Under the pieces are notes generated by a model that saw only the letters and a list, made by a program, of their open reading frames with translations, made no database searches and was not told the DNA's origin. Shown here piece by piece: positions 11,601 through 22,900 of a stretch of 64,000 nucleotides of DNA. The stretch is taken from positions 1-64,000 of the IMG/VR virus record IMGVR_UViG_3300021963_000049. The stretch is one strand, 5' to 3'. Origin of the DNA: a virus. The position numbers were made by a program, and so were the translations under genes. Positions within the stretch are counted from its first letter, which is position 1; each line of letters starts with the position of its first letter.

Positions 11601-14600
11601 GATGAAGAAGTTATATAATAGAAAAGAGCAGTATTATAAAGACATAGTAAACTCTGAGCTTACTAACATCCAAAGAAATGAGATATTAAATACTCTTGCA
11701 GCTCAAGGTATTTATGTTGACTTAGAAGAATTTGCTAATTGGGTAGAAAACCATGATAATCTTCCTTCTTATTTTATAGATGCTCCTAAAGGCATGATCA
11801 TCAATGAGGGCAGTATCTTATATGATGAGTATATAAAAATCTTTGATGATGCTGCTACACTAGAGGATAATCTTCCATCTAGTAAGATGACTGATAAGGA
11901 AATAGTAGATAGCAGAATCAATGAGATAGAGGATGAGAGAGTTGAAAAACTAGACCAAGCTAAATCTAGATATAATACTGCTCTTAAGAAAGAGATAGGT
12001 TATGATGAAAAAGAGTATGGTGAGAAGAAACAAGAGCTTGCTAATCAGGAAACTGTTTTAGAATCAGAAAAAGTTCAGTTACAAGATAGAAAAAAACTAC
12101 TTGAAAAATCTATCAAACAACTTAACTCATCAGATATAATTGAAGTTCAAGGAGTTTATGCTGCGGCACAAGAACTTGGATATATAACTGATGAGCTTTA
12201 CCAACAGGCTGAAGAAGCGGTAATTGCTAATCCTGATAGACTTGCAGAAGCACAAAAAGCTTTAGCTAAATATGATCAATCAATTCCACAGCAAGATAGA
12301 GCTACCGCTGCATTCTATTCAGTTATACTAAAACCATTACTAGAAGATGCTATAGCTGAGATAGATGCTCAATTAGGCCAAGCTGCTCCTGAGTTAATTG
12401 ATCCGGTTACTACAAAATCATATGCAGTATTCCAAGAAGAGCTTAAAGCTATCAATGATAAGTATGATGGTCTAATACAGAATCTAAAGAATGACTTTAG
12501 AAAGCAAGGTATAAATCCAGATGCAGTAACTGAGATAACAGTAGAAACTCCGTATGAGCAAATGCCTCAAGATCTTAAAGACATATTAGATCCATTATTT
12601 GCTGAGCACTTAGAGTTTATTGAAATATCTCCAACACTAGCTGAAGTAGATCCAAATCAATACCAAAGTATTAGATCTAGATGGATTGAGTCTCAGGCAG
12701 CTGTTATTAGAAAATATAATACAGATAAAAAAGCAGAAGTTGCAGAAAGAGCTAAGAAATTAGCTGAGCCACCAGTATTAAAGTTTGCGCCAAAAGGTGA
12801 AAAGCCTGCAAAAATTACTGCTCAAACTAGTGGAACTGCATTATCTGAATACTATGAAAAGATTGCTAAGACTTTAGAAGACGGAGAATATACTAATAAG
12901 AAAAATGAACTAGTACAGTTAACTCCAGAAGATATTGAAAATATTAAAGCTGACTTAGCTGCATTAGAAGGTTATATTGATGCCAGAACAAAAACATATA
13001 GGCCTCAATCTATTGCTGAAGAAGTAGTAGACAATATAGTTAAGAATGTAATAAATGTACAAGACCAAGTAGTTGATGTATTTGATGAGTCTGGTAGAAA
13101 AATAGGTAGAAGATTTGCTGATACACCAGTAATTACAACAGGTGCTCCTATCTCTGCAACAACTGCTACTACAGATGCTAAAGCTGATATAGAAAGAAGA
13201 AGACAAGAAGAATTAACTGAACTCGGTCAAAAGCAATTAACAAAAGGTTTCAATACTTTATCAGAAGCAACCAAACCAGAACAAGTTGCTAATGCTATAG
13301 TAAATATTGAACAAAATAAAAATCAAGGAGCAAGGCTTTCAAAAGAACAAGAACAACAATTATCAGAAGCTAAGGCAAAATTAAAAAAAGAAGGATATGA
13401 AATAGTAGATTACAATATAGTTAGATACGGAGAGAATACAATAGTAGAAAGTGTAGATTTTTATAATAGTGAAAAAGATGTCCTTACAGAAGAACAAGCT
13501 AATGCAATAGAATCAAAAATAAATTCATTAGAAAAAAGAGGAGAAGAAGTTCATGTAGATGACTTGCCATCACCTGTATCAAGAACTATTAAACCACTAA
13601 TTAAAAAAGATGGGGTAATGGTTCAAGCCGCAAAAGTTAATACTTTAATTTTTGAAAGTGTTGAACAAGCAAGAGAAGCTATTAAAAAATCAAGAGAAGC
13701 TGGTAATAAAAAACCTAATGCAGCTGATAAAATCAATGCTAAATATGATGCAGAACTAGCTGCTTTAGGAACTGCTCCAACTCAGACAACTGAAGTTATA
13801 TCAAATCTACCTACTAGGGCTACAAAAGTTGCAGAACAAGTTGATCTTGAAATAACAGGTAAAGATCCTTTTCTTTATAATAGATTGGAGGATGAGACTA
13901 TTCAAAAAGACTTTAGAATAGCATTAAATAGCCAAGATATAAAGGATGAAGAGAGACTTAACTTCTTCATGACTGCATTTGAAAAGAAAAATTATCCTGC
14001 ATTTAGATCTAAGAGAAAACTAAAGTTACTTAGAACTTCTCTTGAAAATAATTTTACAGAGGAGAATCTAGTTAATACAGTACAAAGATTGGCTTATGAT
14101 GAGTCAACAATTGCTGGAGATAATGTAGATAATTTAATTAGAGATTTCTTAACTCCTGATGCTGTAACTGGATTTAAACAAATTACTTGGGATCCAAATG
14201 TAATGACAGAAGAGGCATTCAATACTTTATTTCATCCTGCAACAGGTATTGTAACTAAACTTAGACAAGGTATTATTGATGGTCAATATACTATCTTATC
14301 TGAGAATGTTAAAGTATTTGATAGAAATTATAAAGACAATGGTATCACAGGTGAGTTAGACTTATTAGCCATTGACAAAGATGGTAATGTCTCAATTATA
14401 GATATCAAAACTGGTAGATTTAAAAACTGGGAAGCCTATGGAACTGGTGCAAAATCAGATAAGCAAACATACTTCCGGGCTCAGCAATCTATATACAAAA
14501 ATCTATTCTATAACATGACTGGAATAGATGTCCAAAGAATAAGTTTATTACCTATTGGTATAACAACTGATCTTGATGGTAAGATACTAGAGCTTGGATT

Positions 14601-16959
14601 AACAGAACTTACACCTGAAGGTGAGGATACTCTTGAATTAGAATATCTTCCAGAAGTAGAGGCAGCTGGAGTAACTAAAATTGCACCAGTTGAGGCAGCT
14701 CCTACACCTACAACAGTAGCATCTACTGAAGATATAGAAACAAAAAGAAAAAGTGTCTTATTAAGAAAGGAAGATTTAAGTAAAGCTCCTGAGTTTGCAC
14801 AAAAAGCAATTGCTAAAACTGTAGAAGCTATAGATGAAGATATCAGACTACAAGTAATTGAAAAAGCTTATGAAGGAGTTACAGCAAGTCCGATTGCTAA
14901 AGAATTAGGATTAACCACAGAACAAGTAAGAAGTATAAGAACATACTATGGTGTACCTGATATAGCAGATAAACAAGATTATCAAAAATGGAAATCAGGT
15001 ATTGATGCAGAACTAGCTGCTTTAGAAAAAGGAGTTACCGAATCTAAAAAAACAATCCCACTATCTGATCCATCAAAAGTTTCACTAGAAGAAAACTTAA
15101 ACAAGCCGATTGTGTATAATGGCAGACTTGGTAAATTAATTCTTTTAGATGATGGGGTATTTGGTGTAGAGCTAGATCAATCTAGTAAAGTAACTGAATT
15201 AAGTCTAGTACTTGAAGGATTGAAAGCTAGTTTAGAAGTAGAGTTAGGTGAGTTTGGTAATCCTACACAAGCCGCAGAACTTAAAAATACAATTGCTGAA
15301 GTACAAACTGAGTTAGATAAACAAGCTCAAACTAAACAAATCATTGAGTTAACTAGAGATCTGATGCCAGTAAAAGATGGTAAACTATTACTATCTCAGG
15401 CAGGAATATTTCCAATTAATAATATAACTGAAGTAGCTCAAGTAACTGTAATAAATAAAGAGCAATATGATGCTAAGTTTGATGATCCATCAGAAAAAAC
15501 AGCAACAATAAATGGTGTTAAATACACAGTAAATAGAAATGCCCAAGGTAACATAGTTTCATTATCCTATGGAGTTAATGATAAAGCTATTGCAGACATA
15601 GAAGCTGAAACAAAAGCTATTTCAGATAGAATACAAAGTTTAAGAGCTAAGTTTTCTCAAGCCACAACTGAAGAAAAAAGTGTATTGTCTAAAGAGATAA
15701 GTACAGAACTTTCTAAGATTAATCAGCTTAACAGAAAAAGACTAGATCTTTTTGAATCTAATGCCCAGAGAACTGTTTCAGGTGGTAATGCAAACAATTT
15801 AATTTTTGCACTTAACAGACTTCCAAATAGTTTCCAAAAAGGACATCAGCAAAAGAAAGCTAGTGATGAAAAGAGAGAGTTAAAAGAAATAGCAAGTTTA
15901 TCTTCTGCATCAGATGCAGCAAATAAAGCAATGGATGATATCTTAGGATACCAGTATCCGGCTGCTTTAGACAAGCTATTTGAACAAGGTGTATCAAAAG
16001 TATCCAACCAGGATCTATATAAAATATCCATTTGGGCGGAGGATGCATTAGCTAAACTTGAAGAGTTAGCATCAATAATGTATAACAACAATGAAGTAGT
16101 AACAGATATATTTAATCAGATAAATGCTATAGAGGGTCTATTAAATGATCTTCAGTTAATTAAACTAACTAAAAATGGACAAATCAGCAAACAGCAACCA
16201 AAAGAACTCAAAGAACTCTTTGGACCAACAAGGAAAGAATTACCGAACAGGCCTAGTGTATCTGAGGTTCAAGTCCCTGTCGGAGGAAAAACAGAAGCAG
16301 TTTCTAGACAAGCAACAGATGAGGAACTTAGTAAACTCAGAGAAAAAGTAAGAAACATCAAGACTAAAGGTGATGAGCTTATTGGAGAAATTTCTTTAGA
16401 AGAAACTAAACCTACATCTCCAGTTGTTGAAGAAATTCAGAAAACAAAAGATCCGGTTAAGCTTAAAGAAATTTATGATAGAGCTATTATCCAAGAAGCT
16501 AAGAACCCAGGTACTGTAGATCTTAATGCTGCAAAAGAAGCCTTTGACCAAAGAATGACAGAAATTGCAACAGTAATGGACATAGAAAACATTGTTGTTG
16601 ATGAGCCGGTATTATCTAAAAAAGATATAGGTGAAGCTTTGGCAGGTAGCACTTTCTTAGTATCTTCGTTTAGAGGAAATAAGGTCTATATAACCAACCT
16701 AAAAACTGGTAAAGGCCAGTGGTACAATAATAGTGAACTTGTGGAAAATTTTAAGAAAGCTCCGGTAGAAGGTATAGAAATGGAAAAAGAAGTAGAACTT
16801 ACACTAGATGATGTTGAAGATTTCAAATTAAATACTGAAACAGTTAATAATACTCTAGAAGATATAGATGCATTAAATGCTGCAGCTAAATCTGTAGAGG
16901 AAGCTCAAACAAAAGGAAGTTTTAGAAATCAGTTGAAGAATAAAAATTGTAATATTTAA
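8686..16959 (+). CDS. giant virion protein with glycine-zipper membrane segment and PD-(D/E)XK nuclease-like domain
   Basis: A 2757-residue protein. About residues 220-268 form an Ala/Gly-rich hydrophobic stretch with small-residue repeats (GALVGAAVGAAEGG), typical of a membrane-inserting segment in ejected phage proteins. About residues 1070-1150 are a charged coiled coil. About residues 1880-1940 carry a PD-(D/E)XK signature: GELDLLAID, then a hydrophobic strand and IDIKTGR, then QQSIYKNL, matching the D...DxK...QxxxY order of RecB/Cas4-type folds. About residues 2060-2100 contain an HTH-like segment (IAKELGLTTEQVRSI). The sequence DAELAAL occurs twice. The gene is 4 nt upstream of the next giant gene. 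The virion location is inferred from crAss-like synteny; nuclease activity is predicted only from the motif. Confidence 0.65.
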   Translation: MAEENTTDPVGQMSNFNSFIDPAKIEMEAYKPIGTPALFDAHSLPGGNNISNPTYAIKDGTSGSAPNFPVNSASQVAKQGQDKGMLIAQKLKADLNLLEDKNNYSKIYAYDAGKNGAFKARYKAYGQETFDKVGFHPLIDNETWFNANTTGWDDFKRMMTHSALPLLTQGFMDPIKSYASFFGNGGDITGDSLGAASYDELSAIGYSTKGGFAGFTTNLVQSAAYSVGILAEGAVEGALVGAAVGAAEGGVTAIPGAAIGGAAGFLKSLWRLPSALAKMTFSFGKMAVNLNRAAKLAEAKNLFVNASKSMGNFFNPLENTKNAAMNYVFKNPDDLTALARTAKTAGALWHDAKNLNMALSEGRLEGGMAENRVYEKLYNDHYNVYGEPPDDAKQQEFHDIAKQANLTNTISNSLLVFYSNKIAFPSITQAKFLKGLPKTGFGTVIGNVGKEYQLVYTPAKDVAEAVYSAERVSLGNAVKAFVKPKIYGRVALNYFKKNLVEGFQEVSQDALATATEEYYTNTYYDPAAKNFQYAMGTLRGGFAKQMSAQGFETFLSGFAMGSILQTPSTIAKYMSIGYNKYYKYRDNYDEYLKNVGDSANEAVDALNTMHKNGKYFFDPRLGNYVNQVLIGKKIDDEDTRTKNEIKDDEFTAFTSAVTTALRTGTFDLFLNNFAGYKQASPKDIEEAWNLEEGQGEKALQSIDKAINGAKIIANRYNEAKKKMKYLRNLSDLEPGTEEYKMGQLYNEAYEAGLTNLVYMQSAFDDNLGRLNNLYQDLGNLKSLQEVGFTNVANLVEPGKLNREIQMLQTEIEAAETYTDPTAVEQVARKKSLLTAMTNFQKTQDGLVNAFVNNEIIKQRKAELLAEDSSLTPDSAEMKVIDELIQEYEDNQTNPFLEYKDAFAELLRAYVGTPEKQIQLEDEIMKKGGYDSMFDALVDTHIIRKGNAGLIQYINLLNDPKGFYEHIERNFEWMKKLYNRKEQYYKDIVNSELTNIQRNEILNTLAAQGIYVDLEEFANWVENHDNLPSYFIDAPKGMIINEGSILYDEYIKIFDDAATLEDNLPSSKMTDKEIVDSRINEIEDERVEKLDQAKSRYNTALKKEIGYDEKEYGEKKQELANQETVLESEKVQLQDRKKLLEKSIKQLNSSDIIEVQGVYAAAQELGYITDELYQQAEEAVIANPDRLAEAQKALAKYDQSIPQQDRATAAFYSVILKPLLEDAIAEIDAQLGQAAPELIDPVTTKSYAVFQEELKAINDKYDGLIQNLKNDFRKQGINPDAVTEITVETPYEQMPQDLKDILDPLFAEHLEFIEISPTLAEVDPNQYQSIRSRWIESQAAVIRKYNTDKKAEVAERAKKLAEPPVLKFAPKGEKPAKITAQTSGTALSEYYEKIAKTLEDGEYTNKKNELVQLTPEDIENIKADLAALEGYIDARTKTYRPQSIAEEVVDNIVKNVINVQDQVVDVFDESGRKIGRRFADTPVITTGAPISATTATTDAKADIERRRQEELTELGQKQLTKGFNTLSEATKPEQVANAIVNIEQNKNQGARLSKEQEQQLSEAKAKLKKEGYEIVDYNIVRYGENTIVESVDFYNSEKDVLTEEQANAIESKINSLEKRGEEVHVDDLPSPVSRTIKPLIKKDGVMVQAAKVNTLIFESVEQAREAIKKSREAGNKKPNAADKINAKYDAELAALGTAPTQTTEVISNLPTRATKVAEQVDLEITGKDPFLYNRLEDETIQKDFRIALNSQDIKDEERLNFFMTAFEKKNYPAFRSKRKLKLLRTSLENNFTEENLVNTVQRLAYDESTIAGDNVDNLIRDFLTPDAVTGFKQITWDPNVMTEEAFNTLFHPATGIVTKLRQGIIDGQYTILSENVKVFDRNYKDNGITGELDLLAIDKDGNVSIIDIKTGRFKNWEAYGTGAKSDKQTYFRAQQSIYKNLFYNMTGIDVQRISLLPIGITTDLDGKILELGLTELTPEGEDTLELEYLPEVEAAGVTKIAPVEAAPTPTTVASTEDIETKRKSVLLRKEDLSKAPEFAQKAIAKTVEAIDEDIRLQVIEKAYEGVTASPIAKELGLTTEQVRSIRTYYGVPDIADKQDYQKWKSGIDAELAALEKGVTESKKTIPLSDPSKVSLEENLNKPIVYNGRLGKLILLDDGVFGVELDQSSKVTELSLVLEGLKASLEVELGEFGNPTQAAELKNTIAEVQTELDKQAQTKQIIELTRDLMPVKDGKLLLSQAGIFPINNITEVAQVTVINKEQYDAKFDDPSEKTATINGVKYTVNRNAQGNIVSLSYGVNDKAIADIEAETKAISDRIQSLRAKFSQATTEEKSVLSKEISTELSKINQLNRKRLDLFESNAQRTVSGGNANNLIFALNRLPNSFQKGHQQKKASDEKRELKEIASLSSASDAANKAMDDILGYQYPAALDKLFEQGVSKVSNQDLYKISIWAEDALAKLEELASIMYNNNEVVTDIFNQINAIEGLLNDLQLIKLTKNGQISKQQPKELKELFGPTRKELPNRPSVSEVQVPVGGKTEAVSRQATDEELSKLREKVRNIKTKGDELIGEISLEETKPTSPVVEEIQKTKDPVKLKEIYDRAIIQEAKNPGTVDLNAAKEAFDQRMTEIATVMDIENIVVDEPVLSKKDIGEALAGSTFLVSSFRGNKVYITNLKTGKGQWYNNSELVENFKKAPVEGIEMEKEVELTLDDVEDFKLNTETVNNTLEDIDALNAAAKSVEEAQTKGSFRNQLKNKNCNI

Positions 16960-16963
16960 AAAA

Positions 16964-19900
16964 ATGGCTTGTTTATTAGATAAAGTAGATATTCTTGCAC
17001 TTTATAGTGACATCTATGAAGATATTTTAGGGAGAATTAATGGTGAGATAAAAACTAAATTTAATCCTGAAGAATATATTAAACAATTACATAATGAGAT
17101 TGCAGAGGTAAATGATCCTAAGTTTGCTTTAGAAGTAGCACAAGCTACTCCTGAAATCATGTTGCAGGTAATTGCTACAAGAAAAAATGTAAGAGAATAC
17201 TTTGTTAAAAATGAAATAAGCCAAGATCTAATTTCTAAAAGATCTATTGAGTTTGAGAACATAGATGAAGTTATAAAGTTTGTTGCTGTACCACAAAAGA
17301 CTAGAGAGGAAATAGATGAAGAGATTAAACAAGCTAATAAAGCTTCATATAATAAACCTCCTGCTGAACCTTTGCCGGCTAATATCCAGTGGTCATATAA
17401 TGAAAACAATGGTTATAAAGTTGCATATCCATTAGCAACTGTAGGTCAACAAGCTTATGCTGTAAATCCAGCAACAGCAACTGAAGCAGAAAAGAATGTA
17501 AAAGATCCTGAAAAAAATCTATTCTATGATGTTATTAAAGGCATAGTAGCTTTATCAAGAGCTAGAACTTCTGAATCTGATGAAATTATATATCAAGGAA
17601 GATCTCTAGCATTAACAGCTGTTAAAGATTCTGAATTTCCTGAAGATAGTATTACAGCAGCAGATAAAAAGTATCTAGAAAAACCAGATGCCCAAAGAGG
17701 TATCATTGCAGCAATAACAGATACTAATGGAGACTATATTTATTTTACCAATGATGGTGACATAACAGACAATCCAGACAATGGTAGAATTGTATACCAG
17801 TATCTTAGAAGGGTAAACCTAATTGGTGGCAAGCTTTATCTATCAAGTGAATCTGAAAAAAATATTACTCTTGTTCCTGCAGAAACTTTGGCAAAAAGAG
17901 AAGCCCAAAGAATGAGAGATAATGGTGTAGAGGTAACTGAAGAAGATGAAAAGCAAATAGTTAAAAGAATTGCTGATAAACAAACCAATGAGCTTAACCA
18001 GTTATATAGACTTAGGCAGTATATAATGAGTGATGAAGGTACTCCAGTTGTATTACCAATTAATGGTGGTACCTTTGGAATTAGTACAGAAAACATTAAA
18101 GTAATTTCATTTTTAGAGTCTGGATTAACAGAAGAAGATATTGCTAACTATCAGTTAATCAGTACTCCTGGTGAGTTTAATGGTCAAAACTTCTTTACTA
18201 TTACTACAAAAAAAGCAGGAGTACAAATTGATCAAAATATTTTTATGCAAAGAGGGGACATGGATAGAACTCTTGCTGAAAAAATTGCTACAGTATTAAC
18301 TACAACTGCTAAGTTAAAAGGTGAGGAGTTAACACCTGAAGAAAGGCAGAACTTTTTTGAAATCTTCATTAATAATACCACATCAAAGAAATATGGTGGA
18401 TTAAATAGAGATAGAATAACTGCAAAAGCCACATATAGAAATCGGAGATTAGTACTAGCTGTTAATATAAATGGTGAAGAAATACCTCAAGAAGAACTTT
18501 ATACAGAAGAGGCTAAGCAAAAGATAATCAACCACTTACTTGCTGCTGTTCCAAGTACAACAGAGGAAGGCAGATTATATCCTGCAAATATTCAGTATAA
18601 TAAAAAATACCACGGAGGTGAGTTTACAGATTATGAAATATCTGGTGATACAATTAAAGAAGTAAAGAAAAATCACTTTGATACTATTAAGCCTTACATT
18701 AAAATAATTTATAGTACTGAGGATGATAAACTTAAGAATGGTTTAAATGCATATTTAACTTATTCTATTCCTCAGAATATAGTTCCTGCCGGAGAAGTAA
18801 ATTACCAACCAGGAATTCCGCAGCCTAAAAAAACAGAAACAGAAACTAAAAAAGTAACTCAAGCTCCAGCAACAGTAGGAGCTCAGTTTACATATTACAA
18901 TAAATACTCAGATGCCAAAGCTGCTCATAATGATAAGAAGGGAACTTGGGGTCTAAGACCAGCATTAGGTCTTGAGCCAGTAGTTCCTTTTCAGGAACAC
19001 TTTGGAAATCCTTGGGATATAAAAGAAGACAAGTTAAATAAAGTAAAAGCAGTTGATACTCTAGAAGAAGCAGTACAAAACTATGAAGACTGGCTTACTG
19101 GTAAGAAGTTTAAGAATATTCAGAAAGAAAGAAGAAAGTGGATACTTGATCAGATTAATTCTGGAGCCTTAGATACTGCTAATTTTATTTATTATAATCC
19201 TAGAAAAACTGTTAAGACTCATGTTCATGTATTAGTGGATATGATTAATAACAGAGATAAAACAAAAGCTCCTGAGATTGTTGAGCCGGCACCAGTAAAA
19301 ACAACAAAAGAAGAGAAAGTTGAGGTTGACAAAAAAATCTTAAATCTACAAAGTGTTCTTAGCATGCCTTCAAGAACATTGTATAAGAGAGAAAAAGTTA
19401 GACAGAGTTTTCTTGATAGAGTGTTTACATCTAAAGCTGATCTTAAAAAAGCAGATAACTGGTGGAATAACTCAGGTCTATCTCAGATAAAAGTAAATGG
19501 TAAAGTATTATTACCACTTGAAAGAATAACAGAGATAGTTAATTCAGATGCATTTGCCACATTTACAGAAAATGGTATTACATTATATGAGGCTGATGGT
19601 GGTACTCCAATAGATCTTTACCATGAGGCATGGCACGGGTTCTCTCAGCTTGTCCTTACTCCAGAACAAAAGACTGATTTATATAATGAACTTAGAACAT
19701 ATCCTAAGTGGTCTAATGCAGAGTTCTTTGATATAGAGGAGGATATTGCTGAAGACTTCAGATCATTTATGAAGTTCAATAAAAAATTCCCGGGCTTATT
19801 AGGAAAAATATTTGAAGCAATAGGTAAGTTACTTAGAAAGCTTTATGGTAGAATTACCAGACAAGATATGACAAGACCAAGAGATATTGCTTCTGTAAGA

Positions 19901-22900
19901 GAATATTTTGACTTGTTATATAAATCAGATAAGAATCCTGAAGTATTCCAACAGTTTAGTCCAAGTGTAAACAATTTAATGTTTACAAAGTTGAATAGAT
20001 CTAAAACTATTCAGCCTCTTAAAGCTCAGGCAAAGCATTATCTTGAGTTTACATTAGAAGAGAGTACTAAAGCTGTAAGAGTTATAGATAGTTTAATTGG
20101 AATTGAGTTTCAAAACTATAACAGAGATAACAATACAACTGCCGGAGCAGTAAGAATTTTAGCTAATCCACAGAATAGATCATTGCTTTATAGATCAGTT
20201 AGAGATAGACTAGAGAATATTAGAATAGCTTATACTGAAGCATATGAAAAAGCTTTCTTTGAAAATGAGGAATCTGAAAATCCAGATCTATTCTTACAGC
20301 AGGATCTAGAAAACAAGATGCTATATTTTACAAAGCTTGTAGAAAACTTTGGAGATGTAGATCTTTCATTAGAAGGAAAACAAAAGACTGGTGTGGTTGC
20401 ATATCACATGAAGAAGTCTAAGTTTTCTGCAATTAAACAAGCCTATGCTGATTTAACTGAAGATCCAACTGATTTAGATAACAGTCAAATATTTAAGCAA
20501 GATGGTGGTAATACAGTAGCTTCTAAAGATATTGCAAGTGAAGAAACCATGATGTTGTTGTCTAGTATATTTAAAGTACAGAGAACAGCAGATGGGGAAA
20601 TAGAAGAAATAACTGATGAGTTTGGTATTCCTGAGTTAGAAGATCCAGATACTATTTGGAATAGACTTGCAAAAGTTCTTGCTGGTTCATTTGATGAAAC
20701 TGAAATGTATAAGAGAATAGTTGAAAGTTCAAATAACTATCCTGAGTTTTATCAATTGCAAAGTTTATTGCCAAATCCATATGTTCTTTCTCCAGGAAGT
20801 TATGTAACTAACACAGAGTTTGATACTGAAACTAAGTTTTGGCAGGATCTTAAAAAGCCAAGGATACCATATATACAGTTAAATCTTACAAAGAATACTG
20901 AAGGAAAGAGAGCTGGTACATATGAAGCTAGGCTTTCAAAGGCAAACTTTGATGTATATAAAGTTATCAGTGACTGGTCTTCTAATTTTATTACAGCTGA
21001 TACTTCTGTTAACCCTTATATAGTTGAGGATGGTTATAACAGAAACATGCTTGACATTGATAAGTTACTAGATCCTAAAAAGTTTGGTAATAAAGAGTTA
21101 CTTAACAGTGCAGAGTCTATTGAGTTATTAAAAGCATTAGGAATTAATCTTGATACAAGTAGCCCAGCAATTATGGCTATTGTAAATAGTAGGAGTCAAC
21201 TTTTCTCTAATAGATTTGGTATCAATAGAATTTTAAGTGTTCTAAAGCAAGTAAATAAAGCTACAGATCAAGGAGCAATAGATGAATTCAGAAGAACACC
21301 ATTAACATTTTTACTTAATGGGTTATCCTATGATTTAAGGATAGATAAGTCAGAGACTGAAGAAATGAAAACTAGGATAAGAGTCTTGGCTGAATTACAA
21401 AACATGTATTCTGATTCATATTCTAACTTTAGTGTATTGAGTCCAGAAAGAAACAGAGTATGGGAGCATTTCTTAGATAATACAATCACTAGAGTTGTAA
21501 CATCACTTAGAAAAGCTGAAAACTGGGAAGAGCTTACATCTGATGAGGCTGATCCAAATGGTATTTTTAAACACATGAGATGGTTGTCTGAGAATAATAA
21601 TACATTCTCTAACTTCTCTAAGTTATTAAATACTGTATTCTATCTTGATCCATTATCAAAAAACTACGGTAAAAAGAAACCAGATGCAAATCTTGTATTA
21701 AATAATGTAGCAGGTACACAGTTAGTTGGTAAAAGCTATGATGAAACTACTGGAGTTTCTACAGCATCAATGGATGCTACAAGTAAATTCCTACAAGAGT
21801 TTAATACTTTATTGTTAAATGGTATAGAGGAGTTCATGAGGCATGCTTCTAAGAACACTGCAATGGGATTAACTTCAGCAACTAAAATAGAAACTTATCA
21901 AGGTAAAAACTCAGATAAGTTATATGTTGATGTTGAGGCATTTAGACCTGGTAGTTTTGGGGAATCCAAAGCCTTTGATATCATATCCGGATATTTATCT
22001 GGTGAGGCTAACAGAATCTTTAGATTTAGTTCTGATATAAAGAAGTTTGCACAGTTTGCAGGTTATAATAGAGAGGTAAGAAGAAAGGATGGCAGAATAG
22101 TTATGGCCGGTCAAGCATTTACTGCATTTGATGATGTCTTATCTTTAAACATACAGAAAGAACTATATACAATTATAGATAATGCTGTTAAGAATAAACA
22201 AGCAGACTTCAATATGATGGATGTTCTAGATCAAGATTTAGATTTAAGAGCCAGAGTAGAGAAAGATGTTAGAAATTATTTTGATAAGCAAACACAAAAA
22301 AACCAAGATAGATTAAATAAAGCAAGATATGTAGATGCATCATTAGTAAATAAAGCTGATGTTCAATATATAGATCTTACTTTAGATCAAGTAGACAATA
22401 TACTTGTTAAAGCATATAGTTACAACTCTTGGATACATAAGTTTGAGACTGCAATAATTGCCTATGGTGACTTTGCACAATACAATCATGAAAAAGAAGA
22501 GTTCCATAAAAGAAATGCTGGTTTAGGCTCAGGTGGTAGAGGATTCCGTGCAGATTTAAGAGCCCAGACTTTTGTAAATAATCCTACTCTATTCAAGAGA
22601 TATTATGCAGATAGAATGGGTTATGCTACAAGAAAGTATGATGGTACTTTACATACTGCTATAATTAAAGAGATAGAGTTACCATCAAAAATGTATGATG
22701 AGTATCATAAAGAACTTGTAGATGTATATACTAAAAGACTAGGTAATAAAGAAGAGGCTAAGAAGTTGGCAGATACTGCAATGAAAGAGTATAAGTCAAT
22801 GAAGATTGCAGATGGTCAAGGTCACATAACTTTTGAGACATATAGAATGCTTAAGAAACTTGAGGGTAACTGGACTGATCCACAAGAAAAATTATACAGG

